Shown: in pieces, positions 9,398-19,833 of the stretch
Layout: the number at the start of each line of letters is the position of its first letter
How positions within the stretch are numbered: position 1 is the stretch's first letter
From: Parasphingorhabdus litoris DSM 22379
Lineage (GTDB): Bacteria; Pseudomonadota; Alphaproteobacteria; Sphingomonadales; Sphingomonadaceae
Assembly: GCF_020906275.1 (NCBI RefSeq)
Contig: NZ_CP086727.1
Coordinates: forward strand, 2,480,001 to 2,544,000
Reading direction: 5' to 3'
Length of the DNA: 64,000 nucleotides
Made by a program: the position numbers and the translations under genes
Notes under the pieces: model-generated
What the model saw: only the letters and a program-made list of their open reading frames with translations
Databases searched by the model: none
What the model was told of the DNA's origin: nothing

Positions 9398-11491
9398 TTA
9401 AGCCATCTTCTCCTTCAATTCTTCAGCGACATTATTCGGCACCTGCTCATAGTGAGAAAATTGCATCGAATATTGTGCACGGCCCTGCGTGAAAGAGCGC
9501 AACTCGTTCACATAACCAAACATATTGGCCAGTGGGACCATCGCGTCCACAGCCTGAGCGATACCGCGCGTGTCGGTACCCTGGATCTGGCCACGGCGAG
9601 AGTTGAGATCGCCGATCACGTCACCAAGATAGTCTTCCGGCGTAATCACTTCGACTTTCATGATGGGCTCAAGCAGTTTGATGCCAGACTTCTGGGCCGC
9701 TTCACGCATTGCAGCGCGCGCCGCAATTTCAAAAGCCAGCGCCGAAGAGTCAACATCATGGAACGCGCCATCATAAACACGAATGTTAAAGTCGATGATC
9801 GGAAAGCCAATCAAAGAACCGGTTTCAGCCGTTTCACGCATACCTTTTTCAACTGACGGGATATATTCCTTTGGAATGTTACCGCCCTTGATTTCGTCTT
9901 CAAAGGTAATGCCTTCACCGCGCTCACCAGGCGTGACTTCAAACTTGATACGCGCGAACTGACCGGAACCACCGGACTGCTTCTTATGCGTATAGTCAAC
10001 ATCGACAGCCTTGCCGAGCGATTCACGATAAGCAACCTGCGGCGCACCAACATTGGCCTCCACCTTGAACTCACGCTTCATGCGATCGACCAGGATGTCA
10101 AGGTGAAGCTCGCCCATGCCTTTGATGATCGTCTGACCGGATTCATGGTCCGTCGATACCCGGAAGCTTGGATCTTCCGCCGCGAGACGATTAAGCGCAA
10201 CGCCCATCTTCTCTTGGTCAGCCTTGGTTTTTGGTTCAACCGAAAGCTCGATAACCGGATCCGGGAATTCCATCCGCTCGAGAATGATCGGATCTTCTGC
10301 GGCACAAAGCGTGTCACCGGTGGTGGTGGTCTTCATGCCGGCCAGAGCAATGATGTCACCGGCAAATGCTTCTTCAATGTCCTTACGGTCATTGGAGTGC
10401 ATTTCCAATATGCGGCCGACTTTTTCCTTCTTGTCCTTGACCGAGTTGAGCACCGTGCCTTTTTCCAGCTTGCCGGAATAGATGCGGGCAAAGGTCAAAG
10501 TACCAACGAAAGGATCGTTCATGACTTTAAAGGCCAGCGCCGCAAATGGTTCGTCATCGCTTGATGGACGCGTATCTTCGGTTTCACCGTCCAGCTTGAC
10601 ACCTTTAATGGCATCAACGTCGAGCGGGCTTGGCATATAATCAACTACCGCGTCGAGCAGTGGCTGAACGCCTTTGTTCTTAAAGGCCGAACCACAAAGC
10701 ACAGGAACAAAGCTTTGGTTCAGCGTGCCTTTACGGATGAGCGCTTTCAAAGTCGCTGCATCAGGCTCGTTGCCTTCCAGATATTGTTCCATCACGTCAT
10801 CGTCCTGCTCAACAGCAAGCTCGATGAGCTTCTCGCGATATTCAGCCGCTTGGTCAGCCATATCTTCTGGAATTTCACCATAAGAATATTCAGCGCCAAG
10901 ATCTTCGTTCTTCCATGTAATCGAACGCTGGTTCACCAGGTCAACCAGACCAACCAGGCTCGCTTCGATACCGATAGGCAGATACAAGACAGCTGGGGTC
11001 GCGCCGAGACGCTCAACGATGGAGTTTACGCAGAATTCAAAGTTCGCACCGGTCCGGTCGAGCTTGTTGATGAAGCACATCCGCGGCACCTTATATTTAT
11101 CAGCCTGACGCCATACGGTCTCAGACTGTGGCTCAACGCCGGCAACGCCGTCGAAACAGGCAACCGCGCCATCGAGCACACGCAAAGAACGCTCAACTTC
11201 AATCGTGAAGTCGACGTGGCCTGGTGTATCAATGATGTTGATCCGGTGCTCAGGACCCTTGCGGTCTTCGGCATTCCAGAAACAGGTGGTCGCAGCAGAG
11301 GTAATGGTAATACCACGCTCCTGTTCTTGCTCCATCCAGTCCATCGTCGCCGCGCCATCATGCACTTCGCCGATCTTGTAGGACTTACCCGTATAATACA
11401 GGATACGTTCCGTTGTGGTCGTTTTACCAGCATCAATATGGGCCATAATGCCAATATTGCGATATCGTTCGAGCGGATGGCTGCGTGCCAT
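9398..11491 (-). CDS. fusA: Elongation factor G
   Basis: EF-G is the translocase GTPase, also active in ribosome recycling. The 697 aa protein has [19 protein letters not shown] (P-loop), [34 protein letters not shown] and [11 protein letters not shown], followed by domains II-V ending in [18 protein letters not shown]. The frame is open 10 codons further upstream, but the ATG at 11491 gives [14 protein letters not shown], the usual N-terminus. It is the third gene of the rpsL-rpsG-fusA-tuf block. Confidence 0.98.
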   Translation of the reverse strand: MARSHPLERYRNIGIMAHIDAGKTTTTERILYYTGKSYKIGEVHDGAATMDWMEQEQERGITITSAATTCFWNAEDRKGPEHRINIIDTPGHVDFTIEVERSLRVLDGAVACFDGVAGVEPQSETVWRQADKYKVPRMCFINKLDRTGANFEFCVNSIVERLGATPAVLYLPIGIEASLVGLVDLVNQRSITWKNEDLGAEYSYGEIPEDMADQAAEYREKLIELAVEQDDDVMEQYLEGNEPDAATLKALIRKGTLNQSFVPVLCGSAFKNKGVQPLLDAVVDYMPSPLDVDAIKGVKLDGETEDTRPSSDDEPFAALAFKVMNDPFVGTLTFARIYSGKLEKGTVLNSVKDKKEKVGRILEMHSNDRKDIEEAFAGDIIALAGMKTTTTGDTLCAAEDPIILERMEFPDPVIELSVEPKTKADQEKMGVALNRLAAEDPSFRVSTDHESGQTIIKGMGELHLDILVDRMKREFKVEANVGAPQVAYRESLGKAVDVDYTHKKQSGGSGQFARIKFEVTPGERGEGITFEDEIKGGNIPKEYIPSVEKGMRETAETGSLIGFPIIDFNIRVYDGAFHDVDSSALAFEIAARAAMREAAQKSGIKLLEPIMKVEVITPEDYLGDVIGDLNSRRGQIQGTDTRGIAQAVDAMVPLANMFGYVNELRSFTQGRAQYSMQFSHYEQVPNNVAEELKEKMA

Positions 11492-11591
11492 AATCTTTAC
11501 TCCAGAATTAAGGGGCCCCAATTAGCGCCGCCCCTATAGTGAAACGGGCCAGCGATGACCAGCCCTGATTAGTTACAAATACAACAATGTG

Positions 11592-11631
11592 AAAAGCGCA
11601 GGAATTTACAGAGGCTCTGCAACCCCTGCGC
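11592..11631 (-). terminator. Terminator-like hairpin between rpsG and fusA
   Basis: On the minus strand GCGCAGG (11631-11625) pairs with CCTGCGC (11602-11596), with an inner GCAGAG/CTCTGT hairpin, followed by TTTT (11595-11592). The short T run suggests partial termination or attenuation inside the str operon rather than a full stop. Confidence 0.45.
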
Positions 11632-11643
11632 CTTTATATAATG

Positions 11644-12114
11644 TTACCAGCGGTAATGTGCAAATGCGCGGTTGGCTTCGGCCATCTTGTGCGCATCTTC
11701 CCGCTTCTTCACCGCATTGCCGCGATTGTTGGAAGCGTCCAGGATCTCACCGGACAGACGCGCCGCCATGGTGGTCTCGCTACGTGCACGAGCAGCAGCA
11801 ATGACCCAGCGGATCGCAAGAGCCTGAGCACGCTCGGGACGCACTTCGACAGGAACCTGATAGGTTGCACCACCAACACGGCGAGAGCGGACTTCGATGC
11901 CCGGCTTCACATTGTTCAGCGCATCATGGAACATCTGCAGCGGATCTTTTTTCGCTTTGGCTTCTACGCTATCCAGCGCGCCATAAACGATGCGTTCTGC
12001 AACAGATTTCTTACCATCCTGCATCAGGTTGTTCATGAATTTGGAAAGGACCTGATCCTTAAATTTTGGATCAGGAAGGATTACCCGTTTCTCGGGACGA
12101 CGACGACGTGCCAT
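11644..12114 (-). CDS. rpsG: 30S ribosomal protein S7
   Basis: S7 nucleates the 3' domain of 16S rRNA and, in enterobacteria, represses the str operon. The 156 aa protein starts [18 protein letters not shown] and contains [20 protein letters not shown] and [20 protein letters not shown], all typical. It lies 24 bases after rpsL. Confidence 0.97.
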   Translation of the reverse strand: MARRRRPEKRVILPDPKFKDQVLSKFMNNLMQDGKKSVAERIVYGALDSVEAKAKKDPLQMFHDALNNVKPGIEVRSRRVGGATYQVPVEVRPERAQALAIRWVIAAARARSETTMAARLSGEILDASNNRGNAVKKREDAHKMAEANRAFAHYRW

Positions 12115-12138
12115 ATTATATAACTCCTATCTGACCGA

Positions 12139-12510
12139 TTACTTAGGACGCTTGGCGCCATATTTGGAACGGGATTGCTTCCGGTCCTTAACGCCTTGCG
12201 TATCAAGAACACCGCGCAGCACATGGTAACGCACACCGGGAAGGTCGCGCACACGGCCGCCGCGAATGAGAACAACGCTATGCTCCTGAAGGTTATGACC
12301 TTCACCTGGAATATAGCTGATGACCTCACGCTGGTTGGTCAGGCGAACCTTGGCAACCTTACGCAGAGCGGAGTTTGGTTTCTTTGGAGTCGTTGTGTAG
12401 ACACGGGTGCAAACGCCGCGCTTCTGCGGGTTGGCTTCCATGGCCGGCACTTTGGACTTCGTCTTCTGTGGCACCCGCCCTTTACGGACGAGCTGATTAA
12501 TCGTTGGCAT
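12139..12510 (-). CDS. rpsL: 30S ribosomal protein S12
   Basis: S12 controls decoding accuracy. The 123 aa protein starts [20 protein letters not shown]. The streptomycin-contact loop reads [18 protein letters not shown] with the wild-type lysine present, so no resistance substitution is seen there. [19 protein letters not shown] and [10 protein letters not shown] are also typical. SD AAGGTG precedes the ATG. It is the first gene of the str operon. Confidence 0.97.
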   Translation of the reverse strand: MPTINQLVRKGRVPQKTKSKVPAMEANPQKRGVCTRVYTTTPKKPNSALRKVAKVRLTNQREVISYIPGEGHNLQEHSVVLIRGGRVRDLPGVRYHVLRGVLDTQGVKDRKQSRSKYGAKRPK

Positions 12511-12533
12511 AAAGTCTTCACCTTATTGGATCT

Positions 12534-12562
12534 AGATAAACTAGGGTTACTCTCACGGCCAA
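12534..12562 (-). promoter_or_regulatory. Possible str operon promoter
   Basis: Minus-strand TTGGCC (12562-12557), 17-base spacer, TTATCT (12539-12534), located 24 bases before the rpsL ATG and upstream of its SD. The -35 is weak but spacing is ideal. Confidence 0.35.
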
Positions 12563-12599
12563 ATCGCCGAAAGTGTTTTGCCTATGTAAGTTTTCTGCG

Positions 12600-12617
12600 G
12601 GTGTGACGGATCACACC
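12600..12617. promoter_or_regulatory. Palindrome upstream of the str promoter
   Basis: GGTGTGA-CGGA-TCACACC is an exact 7-base inverted repeat with a 4-base centre, about 40 bases upstream of the candidate -35 box of rpsL. Its shape fits a dimeric regulator site, though it might also be a terminator remnant without a T run. Confidence 0.35.
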
Positions 12618-12692
12618 TGAGCAGAAGCGCGGCCCTTAGCGGGGATTCGGGTGGGGGTCAAGGGGTGGCATGCCTTGATACAAGCGAAATGA

Positions 12693-13973
12693 TTATCGCA
12701 CGATGCGCGCGCGGCCGTAGGGGTCGTTCAGCATGTCCTCCGCCCAGTCGGCCAGGAGCCGAAAATATCCGTCCGCGATTTTTGTCAGCTGCCGCGAACC
12801 ATTGTCGTCTTGCTCAAACTCCCACATGCCGTGATCCGTATCGGGAAACATGAAAATGTTTACCTCCTGCCCATTTTCCCGAAGCTCACGCAAACGATCC
12901 AGCGTTTCAGCCACAGGTGCCTCCCGGTCTTCTTCGGCCAGAACCCATAGCTGTGGTATCTTTACCTGCCGCAATATCGCCATAGGGTCGTGGGACCAAT
13001 CAACATTAAGGCCATCATATTGTGGGATGCCATTTTCCCGCAGGTCATCAACGGACTTGCTCAGCAGAACGCCAGTATAACCGCCTTTGACTTTCTCAAA
13101 CCACGGTTCCTCGCCATATAAGCGCTGTACCTCGGCCAGTTGGCCCAGGCCTTCCCGATATCCGGTCGAGGCAACTTTGGCGGTCGCGTCAGTTATCCGC
13201 TTTGCCTTGCGCAGCACATCATCGCCATAGCCGACATCGCGCAGCTCTTTTTGAACCTGTGCGGCGTCTTCCTCTTTCATATTGATCGCCAGACCATAGC
13301 CGATGCCCAGAAAATCCGCCTTGGCTCGATTGGCCGCCATCGGCGCGATCCAGCCGCCCTGGCTCACGCCGATCAGACCAAAACGCCCGAACCGCCCGAC
13401 CGCGAGCCGCCTGGCTTCCGAGGCTGCGGCAACCAAATCATCGGCCAGTTGCGGAAAATTTTGAGAATATTTGCCTTGCGAAAGACCTGTGCCACGCTTG
13501 TCATAGACAAAGACCGAGATCCCTCTGGCCGCCAGCATATAGGGATAGCGAACCCTATCAATCCAACCCAGAGGTTCCGAGCCATGAGCAAAGACGACCA
13601 ATGGCGTCTGTTTGGAAGCATCCAGCGGTTCGATCAACCGGCCGGCCAGCAATACACTTCCGGCGTTAATCAGCGTATCGGTTTGCACCAGCGGAACTTT
13701 TTTCCAGATATCTGACCTATTGACCTGCACCGCGCCGCTCATGCAGGCAACTCGAGCATCAGGCGTGCCGATTTTGCCAACCTCACCATTGTCGAAACTA
13801 TATCGGAATGTATTTTCGCGCTTTGTGATAACCACAAAGCCTGTACCATCCTTGCGGTAAATACCGACTTCGCAATCGTTGGCTTGGGATTGCCGGTCTT
13901 GCGCGTACAATTGAACGCCTGGCATGGCAAATAGGGTGGCTGCAACCAAACAGGCTTTTGACAGGATTTTCAT
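12693..13973 (-). CDS. Secreted alpha/beta hydrolase (dienelactone hydrolase/CocE-like fold)
   Basis: A 426 aa protein with a signal peptide (MKILSKACLVAATLFAMPG ... YAQ). The hydrolase core starts near residue 120 with PLVVFAHGSEPLGW (oxyanion region), has the nucleophile elbow GVSQGGW near residue 205, an acid in VLAEEDREAPV, and the catalytic histidine in PDTDHGMW near residue 385. These complete a Ser-Asp-His triad, so an ester or peptide hydrolase in the periplasm is likely; the substrate is unknown. The ATG at 13973 is chosen because GGAG lies 6 bases before it. It is divergent to nothing and stands alone after rpsL. Confidence 0.75.
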   Translation of the reverse strand: MKILSKACLVAATLFAMPGVQLYAQDRQSQANDCEVGIYRKDGTGFVVITKRENTFRYSFDNGEVGKIGTPDARVACMSGAVQVNRSDIWKKVPLVQTDTLINAGSVLLAGRLIEPLDASKQTPLVVFAHGSEPLGWIDRVRYPYMLAARGISVFVYDKRGTGLSQGKYSQNFPQLADDLVAAASEARRLAVGRFGRFGLIGVSQGGWIAPMAANRAKADFLGIGYGLAINMKEEDAAQVQKELRDVGYGDDVLRKAKRITDATAKVASTGYREGLGQLAEVQRLYGEEPWFEKVKGGYTGVLLSKSVDDLRENGIPQYDGLNVDWSHDPMAILRQVKIPQLWVLAEEDREAPVAETLDRLRELRENGQEVNIFMFPDTDHGMWEFEQDDNGSRQLTKIADGYFRLLADWAEDMLNDPYGRARIVR

Positions 13974-14309
13974 ATGAGGCTCCAATTGCCAGAGTAGAGT
14001 TACCCTGCCTCACTGTATTATTAAGGTAATACGGATAGGTCAAGTTTTCATCCGTCATTTGAGATGAAGCGGCTGGTTTAATTTCGAAGCGTATCCGAAA
14101 TTTGATCATTTCCTATCGGGACGGTGCCGCTTCCTGTCTGCTGGCGGTGCGCACAAGGACTGCGCCCAAAGCGGGCCGAACATCGACGGCAGCGGATATC
14201 CATGCCTCGCCTGTGCAAGGCCCTCCGTCGGCAACTGTTGAAAACGAACATAAAATGGCATTGCGAAACGATGTTCGCGAAAACCGCCCTATCTATCCAA
14301 TCACCGGCT
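13974..14309. other. Gene-free stretch
   Basis: 336 bases between the hydrolase start and the iorA-like stop. It should hold the hydrolase promoter and the 3' end of the molybdenum hydroxylase transcript. I see no convincing coding frame, terminator or promoter; small open frames here lack Shine-Dalgarno sites and family features. Confidence 0.4.
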
Positions 14310-14759
14310 TTAACCAGCCGCCTCCTTAATTGCCCGGCGAATGCTCATATAAGTGGCGCAGCGACAGATGTTTCCGCTCATTGCAGCATCGATATCTTCA
14401 TCACTCGGATTTGAATTTTCCGCCAACAAAGCTGTGGCCGCCATGATCTGGCCCGATTGGCAATAGCCGCATTGCGGGACATCATTTTTCACCCAAACCT
14501 CTCGGATGGCGTCGGCCGCACTTCCGGTTACACCTTCGATAGTTGTTACCTTGGCGCCTTCAAGCGTATCATGCGCCGTAATGCAGGATCGCGTGGGGGT
14601 GCCATCGACATGCACAGTACAGGCACCGCACTGCGCAACGCCGCATCCAAATTTCGTGCCGGTCATTTTGAGATGATCGCGCAAGACCCAGAGTAAAGGT
14701 GTACCGGGCGCTGCATCCACCGTTTCGTCTTTTCCGTTGATGTTCAATGTAGTGGTCAT
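14310..14759 (-). CDS. (2Fe-2S)-binding subunit of a molybdenum hydroxylase (IorA-like)
   Basis: A 149 aa electron-transfer subunit carrying two [2Fe-2S] clusters. The plant-type cluster is bound by Cys in KFGCGVAQCGACTVHVDG and the later SC of TPTRSCIT; the second, helical domain binds through QCGYCQSGQ and NICRCATY. This matches the small subunit of isoquinoline 1-oxidoreductase and other two-subunit xanthine-oxidase-family enzymes. It ends the pair, 3 bases after the large subunit. It has no signal peptide, so it would be carried out with the Tat-exported partner (family knowledge). The substrate is unknown. Confidence 0.88.
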   Translation of the reverse strand: MTTTLNINGKDETVDAAPGTPLLWVLRDHLKMTGTKFGCGVAQCGACTVHVDGTPTRSCITAHDTLEGAKVTTIEGVTGSAADAIREVWVKNDVPQCGYCQSGQIMAATALLAENSNPSDEDIDAAMSGNICRCATYMSIRRAIKEAAG

Positions 14760-14762
14760 GGC

Positions 14763-17159
14763 CTATTCCTCTGCTTGTGCGGTTGCTTCGGTCGGCAAAG
14801 TCAGACGACTGCCGCTCGCGCCGATAATCGGCAATGTTCTGATCCGATGGCCAGTAGCGTTGAATATTGCGTTGGTAAGAGCAGGCGCGGCAGGCGGCGT
14901 TCCTGGCTCACCGACACCGGCGGGAGCGCTATTTGAATTGACGATTTCCACCTCAAATGCCTTGGGCGCCTCACCCATTCGCAATACCCGCCAAGACGGG
15001 AAGTTATCCTGTACGATAGCCCCGTTTTTGGCCGTTATTTCACCGAATAATGCGTTGGACAGGCCATAAATCGTTCCACCTTCCATTTGCGCACGGGCGT
15101 GACGCGGGTTAACGACCGTACCGGAATCAGCGGCAAGCCAAACGCCCGGTATGGTCAGAGCGCCTTCGGGCGTGACGGCCACTTCGATGATCGTCGCAAT
15201 ATAAGATAAAAACGAGCGATGAACAGCAATGCCAAGGCCATGCCCCGAAGGCATCTCGCGTCCCCATTTGGCCATGTCGGAAACCATATTCACCACATTG
15301 GTGAGCCGCGCTGTTTCGATCGGGTATTCTTCGATTGACGCGTCGTAATTCGGGTAGGTCGCGCCTTCAGCATTGGGGTCTATCGTGCGGGCATCTCCAA
15401 TCAGCTCCAACAGATAGTCTTTCTGGTCCTTCCCGGCGGCATGCGCCATTTCCGCGGCAAAGCTCTGAACCGCAAATGCATGATATATATTGGACACAGC
15501 GCGCAACCAGCCAATGCGAACATGGCCTTTTGCATTGCCCGATTCGACTTGAAGGTTGGGCATAGCGAACGGCACATCAGTCGCTCCCAGGCCCATTTCT
15601 CCATCTGTCGGAACATCCATGCCCGGAACAAATGTAGAGGCAATGGGAGGAAAGACCGTACGGTGCAGATAAGACGTGCACTTTCCATCTTCATCCAGTC
15701 CGGCCTCCAGCCGTTGCGCACTTGCCGAGTGATAGAATCCATGACGCACTTCATCTTCCCGGGTCCAGGTTACCTTGACAGGTTTACCCACTTCCTTGGC
15801 AATCATGGCCGCCTCGACGACGAAATCCGGTTTGGATTTACGGCCGAAAGCACCGCCCAACCAGGTGGCGTGAACAGTAATATTCTCTTTATCGACTTTC
15901 AGCAGATCGGACAGCGTCTGGCGCGTCGCTTGCGGGTCTTGGACGCAAGCCCAACATTCTAGTTTCTCTCCATTCCATTCAGCTGTTGCCGCAGGCGGCT
16001 CCATCGGTGATTGTGAAAGATGCGGCGCGTAATATTCCGCTTCTATGCGCTGCGCAGCATTTGCCAGGCCCGAAGCCAAATCACCGCGTTTGCGTCTAAC
16101 CGTACCAGGCCGCTTCGCAGTCGCCTTCATCTGCTCGGCGAATGTTTCGGAATCATAGCTGGCATTGGGACCGTCGATCCAGTCTACCTCCAGCGCATTG
16201 CGCCCCTGAATAGCGGCCCATGTATCGGTCGCTACCACGGCCACACCGCCCAGTGGCTGAAAAAGAGCTGGTGGTTTGGCATCGGGCAGTTTCACCGTCT
16301 GCAGCACACCGGGAATTGCCAACGCGTCCGCGTCGCTGACGGCGCCTGTCTTGCCAAACACTTGTGGCGGTCGTGCTACGACAGCATAAACCATGTCGGG
16401 CCGATCAACGTCGATGCCAAATGTGCCTTCACCCCGCGTGATAAGCGGGATGGTCAATGATGGGATTTCCTTGTTGATGTAGCGCCAGTCCTTCGGGTCT
16501 TTGACGGTAATTTCCGCCTCTTCGGGAACTTGCAGTCTGGCCGCCAGTTTCGCGAGGTTGCCGTAAGACAAGGTGTCGCTATTCTGACTATTGCTAACGA
16601 GGCCCTGTTCAGCTGAGCATTCTGAAGGCTCCATTTTCCAGTAAACAGCGGCCGCCTCGGTCAACATCTGTTTCATGGCGGCACCAGCTATACGCAGCCG
16701 ATGAAAATTATACCGTACCGACCGCGACCCATCGGTATTTTGATCACCATAGCGTTCATGCCCTTCGGCTTGAACAATTTCGACCTTGTCCCAATCAGCC
16801 TCTAGCTCGTCGGCAACAATCTGCGCCATTGCGGTCCAAACCTGCTGACCCATTTCCGAACGGTGGCATGTGATCTTGACCGCACCATCTTCTTCAATGG
16901 CAATCCATAGGGCCGGCGTTGCATCGCCGCCCTTAACCTCCGTCAACGGGCTGGGACCTGCTTCCGGCAAATCAATAGCGTCGGGATCAATTTTGGGTTC
17001 TTCATATCTGGAGCAGCCAACAAGAGCGACGCCAACGACAAACAGGCTGGACCCGACAACAAAACCGCGCCGCGATAAATTTGTGATCGCGTGTTTGCCC
17101 GAATCCGGTGAACTAGTTTTTGTACCGCCTGGAATAATCCCAATATCGTGCAAGAACAT
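14763..17159 (-). CDS. Molybdopterin-binding subunit of an aldehyde/isoquinoline oxidoreductase (IorB-like), Tat lipoprotein candidate
   Basis: A 798 aa catalytic subunit of the xanthine oxidase family. The N-terminus has a twin-arginine motif, NLSRRGFVVGS, then a hydrophobic stretch ending VALVGCSR, which reads as a lipobox (LVGC), so the enzyme may be a membrane-anchored Tat lipoprotein. Later parts show the CO-dehydrogenase-type Mo-binding segments GAFGRKSKPDF, MEPPAATAEWNG and GVGEPGTPPAAPALTNAIF; the GVGEPG glutamate is the expected catalytic base. SD GGGAG lies 7 bases before the ATG. No FAD subunit is present, as in IorAB. Substrate unknown. Confidence 0.85.
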   Translation of the reverse strand: MFLHDIGIIPGGTKTSSPDSGKHAITNLSRRGFVVGSSLFVVGVALVGCSRYEEPKIDPDAIDLPEAGPSPLTEVKGGDATPALWIAIEEDGAVKITCHRSEMGQQVWTAMAQIVADELEADWDKVEIVQAEGHERYGDQNTDGSRSVRYNFHRLRIAGAAMKQMLTEAAAVYWKMEPSECSAEQGLVSNSQNSDTLSYGNLAKLAARLQVPEEAEITVKDPKDWRYINKEIPSLTIPLITRGEGTFGIDVDRPDMVYAVVARPPQVFGKTGAVSDADALAIPGVLQTVKLPDAKPPALFQPLGGVAVVATDTWAAIQGRNALEVDWIDGPNASYDSETFAEQMKATAKRPGTVRRKRGDLASGLANAAQRIEAEYYAPHLSQSPMEPPAATAEWNGEKLECWACVQDPQATRQTLSDLLKVDKENITVHATWLGGAFGRKSKPDFVVEAAMIAKEVGKPVKVTWTREDEVRHGFYHSASAQRLEAGLDEDGKCTSYLHRTVFPPIASTFVPGMDVPTDGEMGLGATDVPFAMPNLQVESGNAKGHVRIGWLRAVSNIYHAFAVQSFAAEMAHAAGKDQKDYLLELIGDARTIDPNAEGATYPNYDASIEEYPIETARLTNVVNMVSDMAKWGREMPSGHGLGIAVHRSFLSYIATIIEVAVTPEGALTIPGVWLAADSGTVVNPRHARAQMEGGTIYGLSNALFGEITAKNGAIVQDNFPSWRVLRMGEAPKAFEVEIVNSNSAPAGVGEPGTPPAAPALTNAIFNATGHRIRTLPIIGASGSRLTLPTEATAQAEE

Positions 17160-17510
17160 GAATAGTCTCCCGTCTGGATTGTCAGCCTGTTGCCAATATT
17201 CTTTGTTCGCAATGGTTCAACGTCCCCGAACTGACGTTTGGACTAAAGAAAAACACCAACTCGATTAGCAAATATTGGGCATTACGGAGACTATCATTGG
17301 TCACGGGCTCAAGGCAACGTCGATTTTAGAACCCAAAGCGATCGTCTATATTGGCCCGGAAATTTGGCCGACTTCAGAGACCAAAGCCAGTTCGTCACAT
17401 TATAGACGCATGGTCTTCTTCAATCTGTCACACGGATTGCCTCATGCGGTAACAGCAATGCTGCACTTGCACAGTCAGTTTCCCCCTGCTCCTAGTAAAG
17501 GCTGATTCTC
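17160..17510. other. Divergent intergenic region between molybdenum hydroxylase and TonB receptor
   Basis: 351 bases between two divergent transcription units, so it should carry both promoters. I see no clear operator or -35/-10 pair. An open frame at 17275-17505 has no recognisable features and is treated as chance. Confidence 0.4.
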
Positions 17511-19832
17511 GTGAAATTGACATGCAAAACCTCCCTGCCCGCTCTTGCAACCACGCTTTGTTTTTCTACCCTTGCCGCTCCTGCTGCGGCGCAAAATGAT
17601 CTGGACAATGCGGCAGAAGACGGCAGCGACGACAATGTCATCATCGTGACAGCACAGAAGATTGAGCAGCGTTCGACCGATGTACCGATCACCATTTCTG
17701 CCGCGACCGGCGAACGGCTTCGCGAGCTGGGCGTGTCGGATCTTGATGAGCTGTCCAACTTCGTGCCCGGTCTGAATATTCAGGAACAAAGCGCCAATAA
17801 TCCCGGTGTCGTCATTCGCGGGATTACTTCTGACAGCGGTTCGGCCCAACAGGCGCCGCGGGTCACGCTTTACTATAACGGCATCGATATTTCCCGCTCT
17901 CGTGGTTCCTATCAGGATGCCTATGACATCGAACGGATTGAGGTGATCAAGGGCCCGCAAGCAACCCTGTTCGGCACGGCCTCTGCGGTTGGTGCGATCA
18001 GCATTGTCTCGAACAAGCCGGAGCCCGGCTTTTCCGGCGAACTGTCAGGCAGCTATGGCAATTTCGACGCCTACACGGTGGCGGGTCACCTCAACGCGGG
18101 GTCGGACATCATCGCCGGACGCGTGGCTTTTGCCTATAAACGCCGCGATGGCTATGTCGAAAATCTCGCACCCAATCAGGATGATCTCTATGCGCAGAAC
18201 CAGCTCGGTATCCGGGGATCGCTGCGCTACACGCCCAGCGACGATTTCACCGCTGACCTGATTTTCACGTATGACCGCCAGCGCAACTCGGGCACGCCGT
18301 TTATATCCGGCTCGCTACCGACAACTGCTGGTCCGGCCGATCCTTTTGGCCCGGCCTTTCTCGCCGGATCGCCCTTTTTCCCCGAGATTTTGGGCGATGA
18401 TGAGCTTGGCCTGACCCGCGATGTCTATGACGCCAATTTCACCTTTTCATGGAACTTTGCTGACGAATGGACGCTGACCATGGTCAACGGCTATCGCAAT
18501 TTCGATTCCAATGAAGTGTTCGATGCCGATGGCTCGGTAGCTACCTATCTGGAATTTGCCGAGGATGCCGAGGGCGACCAGTGGAGCCACGAGACCCGTT
18601 TCTCCTATAATAACGGCACAACATTTCGCGGCTCCTTCGGTTGGAATATCTTTCGCGAGGATGGCAGCCAGCGCGTGCCCTTAGCCACGGATGAGGTCAC
18701 ATTCCTGCAGTGCCTACAAGGTCAGATTGTTGTCGGCGTTCCCTGTGTAAGCGCTGACGGCATTCCCGCCGGTGTCGCTATCGAAGCACTCACCAACGGC
18801 GCGTTTACGGCCATTCCTTACACATTGGAATTTGAAAATCTCGGCAAGAATGACAGCTATTCGGTCTTTGCCGACGGTACCTGGATTCCAATCCCGGAAC
18901 TGGAACTAACCGCCGGTATCCGTGCGCTTATCGAAAAGCGCCGTTCCGGCTATCGGGCATTCGCTCCCAATTCCGTGCTGGCCGGCGTGCCCTTGTTTAC
19001 TGTCACAGATACAGCTGGCCAAACATTCCGAACCGAGGACAGCTTTGAGGCCTTTCTCCCACGCTTCAATATTCTCTACCGCTTCTCCGACGATGTTAAC
19101 GGCTTTGCCACCATCTCTAAAGGTCGCCGCTCGCCGACTGTCGATCTGGATGCAACGAGCGGTCCAAATGGCCCGATTGCCGACTTCACCGCGATCGATG
19201 AGGAAACCGTATGGAATTACGAAGTGGGCTTGAAGGGATCCTTCGGTCCGGTGTCAGGTTCGCTCGGCGTCTATTACCAGACTTATGAAGGCTTTCAGGT
19301 CAGCGTCGTAAACCCCGAAACCGGCCTTGCGGAAACCCAAAGTGCGGGCAGCGCCAAGAATTTCGGGGTCGAAGCCGAGGTCAGCATTCAGGCCGCCGAC
19401 TGGCTGAACATATTCGCCAATATCGGCTATATCGATGGCGGTATCGACAATACGGACGATATTGCCCCGGCATTTCGCGATGCCCGCTTCCGGTTGCAGC
19501 CAGAAGTACAGACCGCTGGCGGCTTCACAGTTGATTATCCAATCAACGACAGCACCAGTTTCTTCGTGACGCCGACTATCACCTATCGCAGCCGGATATT
19601 CTTTGAAATTCCGAACAGCCAGGCGATCAGCCAGGATGCGGTAACGCTCGTCAACCTGCGCGCAGGTATATCCTTTGCCGATGAACAATTTGAAGTGGCT
19701 GGCTTCGCGCGGAACCTGACCAATGAAAACTATCTGCTCGATGCCGGCAATACCGGTGGTGCTTTTGGGATTCCGACCTTCATTCCGGCCGAACCACGCT
19801 TTTACGGGGTGCAGTTGACGGCGAGATTCTGA
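17511..19832 (+). CDS. TonB-dependent outer-membrane receptor
   Basis: A 773 aa receptor that would import a siderophore, sugar or other large solute through the outer membrane using TonB energy. It has a signal peptide (MKLTCKTSLPAL ... APAAAQ), a TonB-box-like NVIIVTAQK near residue 44, the plug domain (VPGLNIQEQ, VVIRGITSD, IERIEVIKGPQATLFGT ... GAISIVSNKP) to about residue 170, and a 22-strand barrel ending in VQLTARF with terminal Phe. The start is GTG, 9 bases after AAAGG. It resembles sphingomonad receptors of the iron/pesticin class, but the ligand is unknown. The stop lies one base from the convergent ICMT-like gene stop. Confidence 0.9.
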   Translation: MKLTCKTSLPALATTLCFSTLAAPAAAQNDLDNAAEDGSDDNVIIVTAQKIEQRSTDVPITISAATGERLRELGVSDLDELSNFVPGLNIQEQSANNPGVVIRGITSDSGSAQQAPRVTLYYNGIDISRSRGSYQDAYDIERIEVIKGPQATLFGTASAVGAISIVSNKPEPGFSGELSGSYGNFDAYTVAGHLNAGSDIIAGRVAFAYKRRDGYVENLAPNQDDLYAQNQLGIRGSLRYTPSDDFTADLIFTYDRQRNSGTPFISGSLPTTAGPADPFGPAFLAGSPFFPEILGDDELGLTRDVYDANFTFSWNFADEWTLTMVNGYRNFDSNEVFDADGSVATYLEFAEDAEGDQWSHETRFSYNNGTTFRGSFGWNIFREDGSQRVPLATDEVTFLQCLQGQIVVGVPCVSADGIPAGVAIEALTNGAFTAIPYTLEFENLGKNDSYSVFADGTWIPIPELELTAGIRALIEKRRSGYRAFAPNSVLAGVPLFTVTDTAGQTFRTEDSFEAFLPRFNILYRFSDDVNGFATISKGRRSPTVDLDATSGPNGPIADFTAIDEETVWNYEVGLKGSFGPVSGSLGVYYQTYEGFQVSVVNPETGLAETQSAGSAKNFGVEAEVSIQAADWLNIFANIGYIDGGIDNTDDIAPAFRDARFRLQPEVQTAGGFTVDYPINDSTSFFVTPTITYRSRIFFEIPNSQAISQDAVTLVNLRAGISFADEQFEVAGFARNLTNENYLLDAGNTGGAFGIPTFIPAEPRFYGVQLTARF

Positions 19833-19833
19833 C

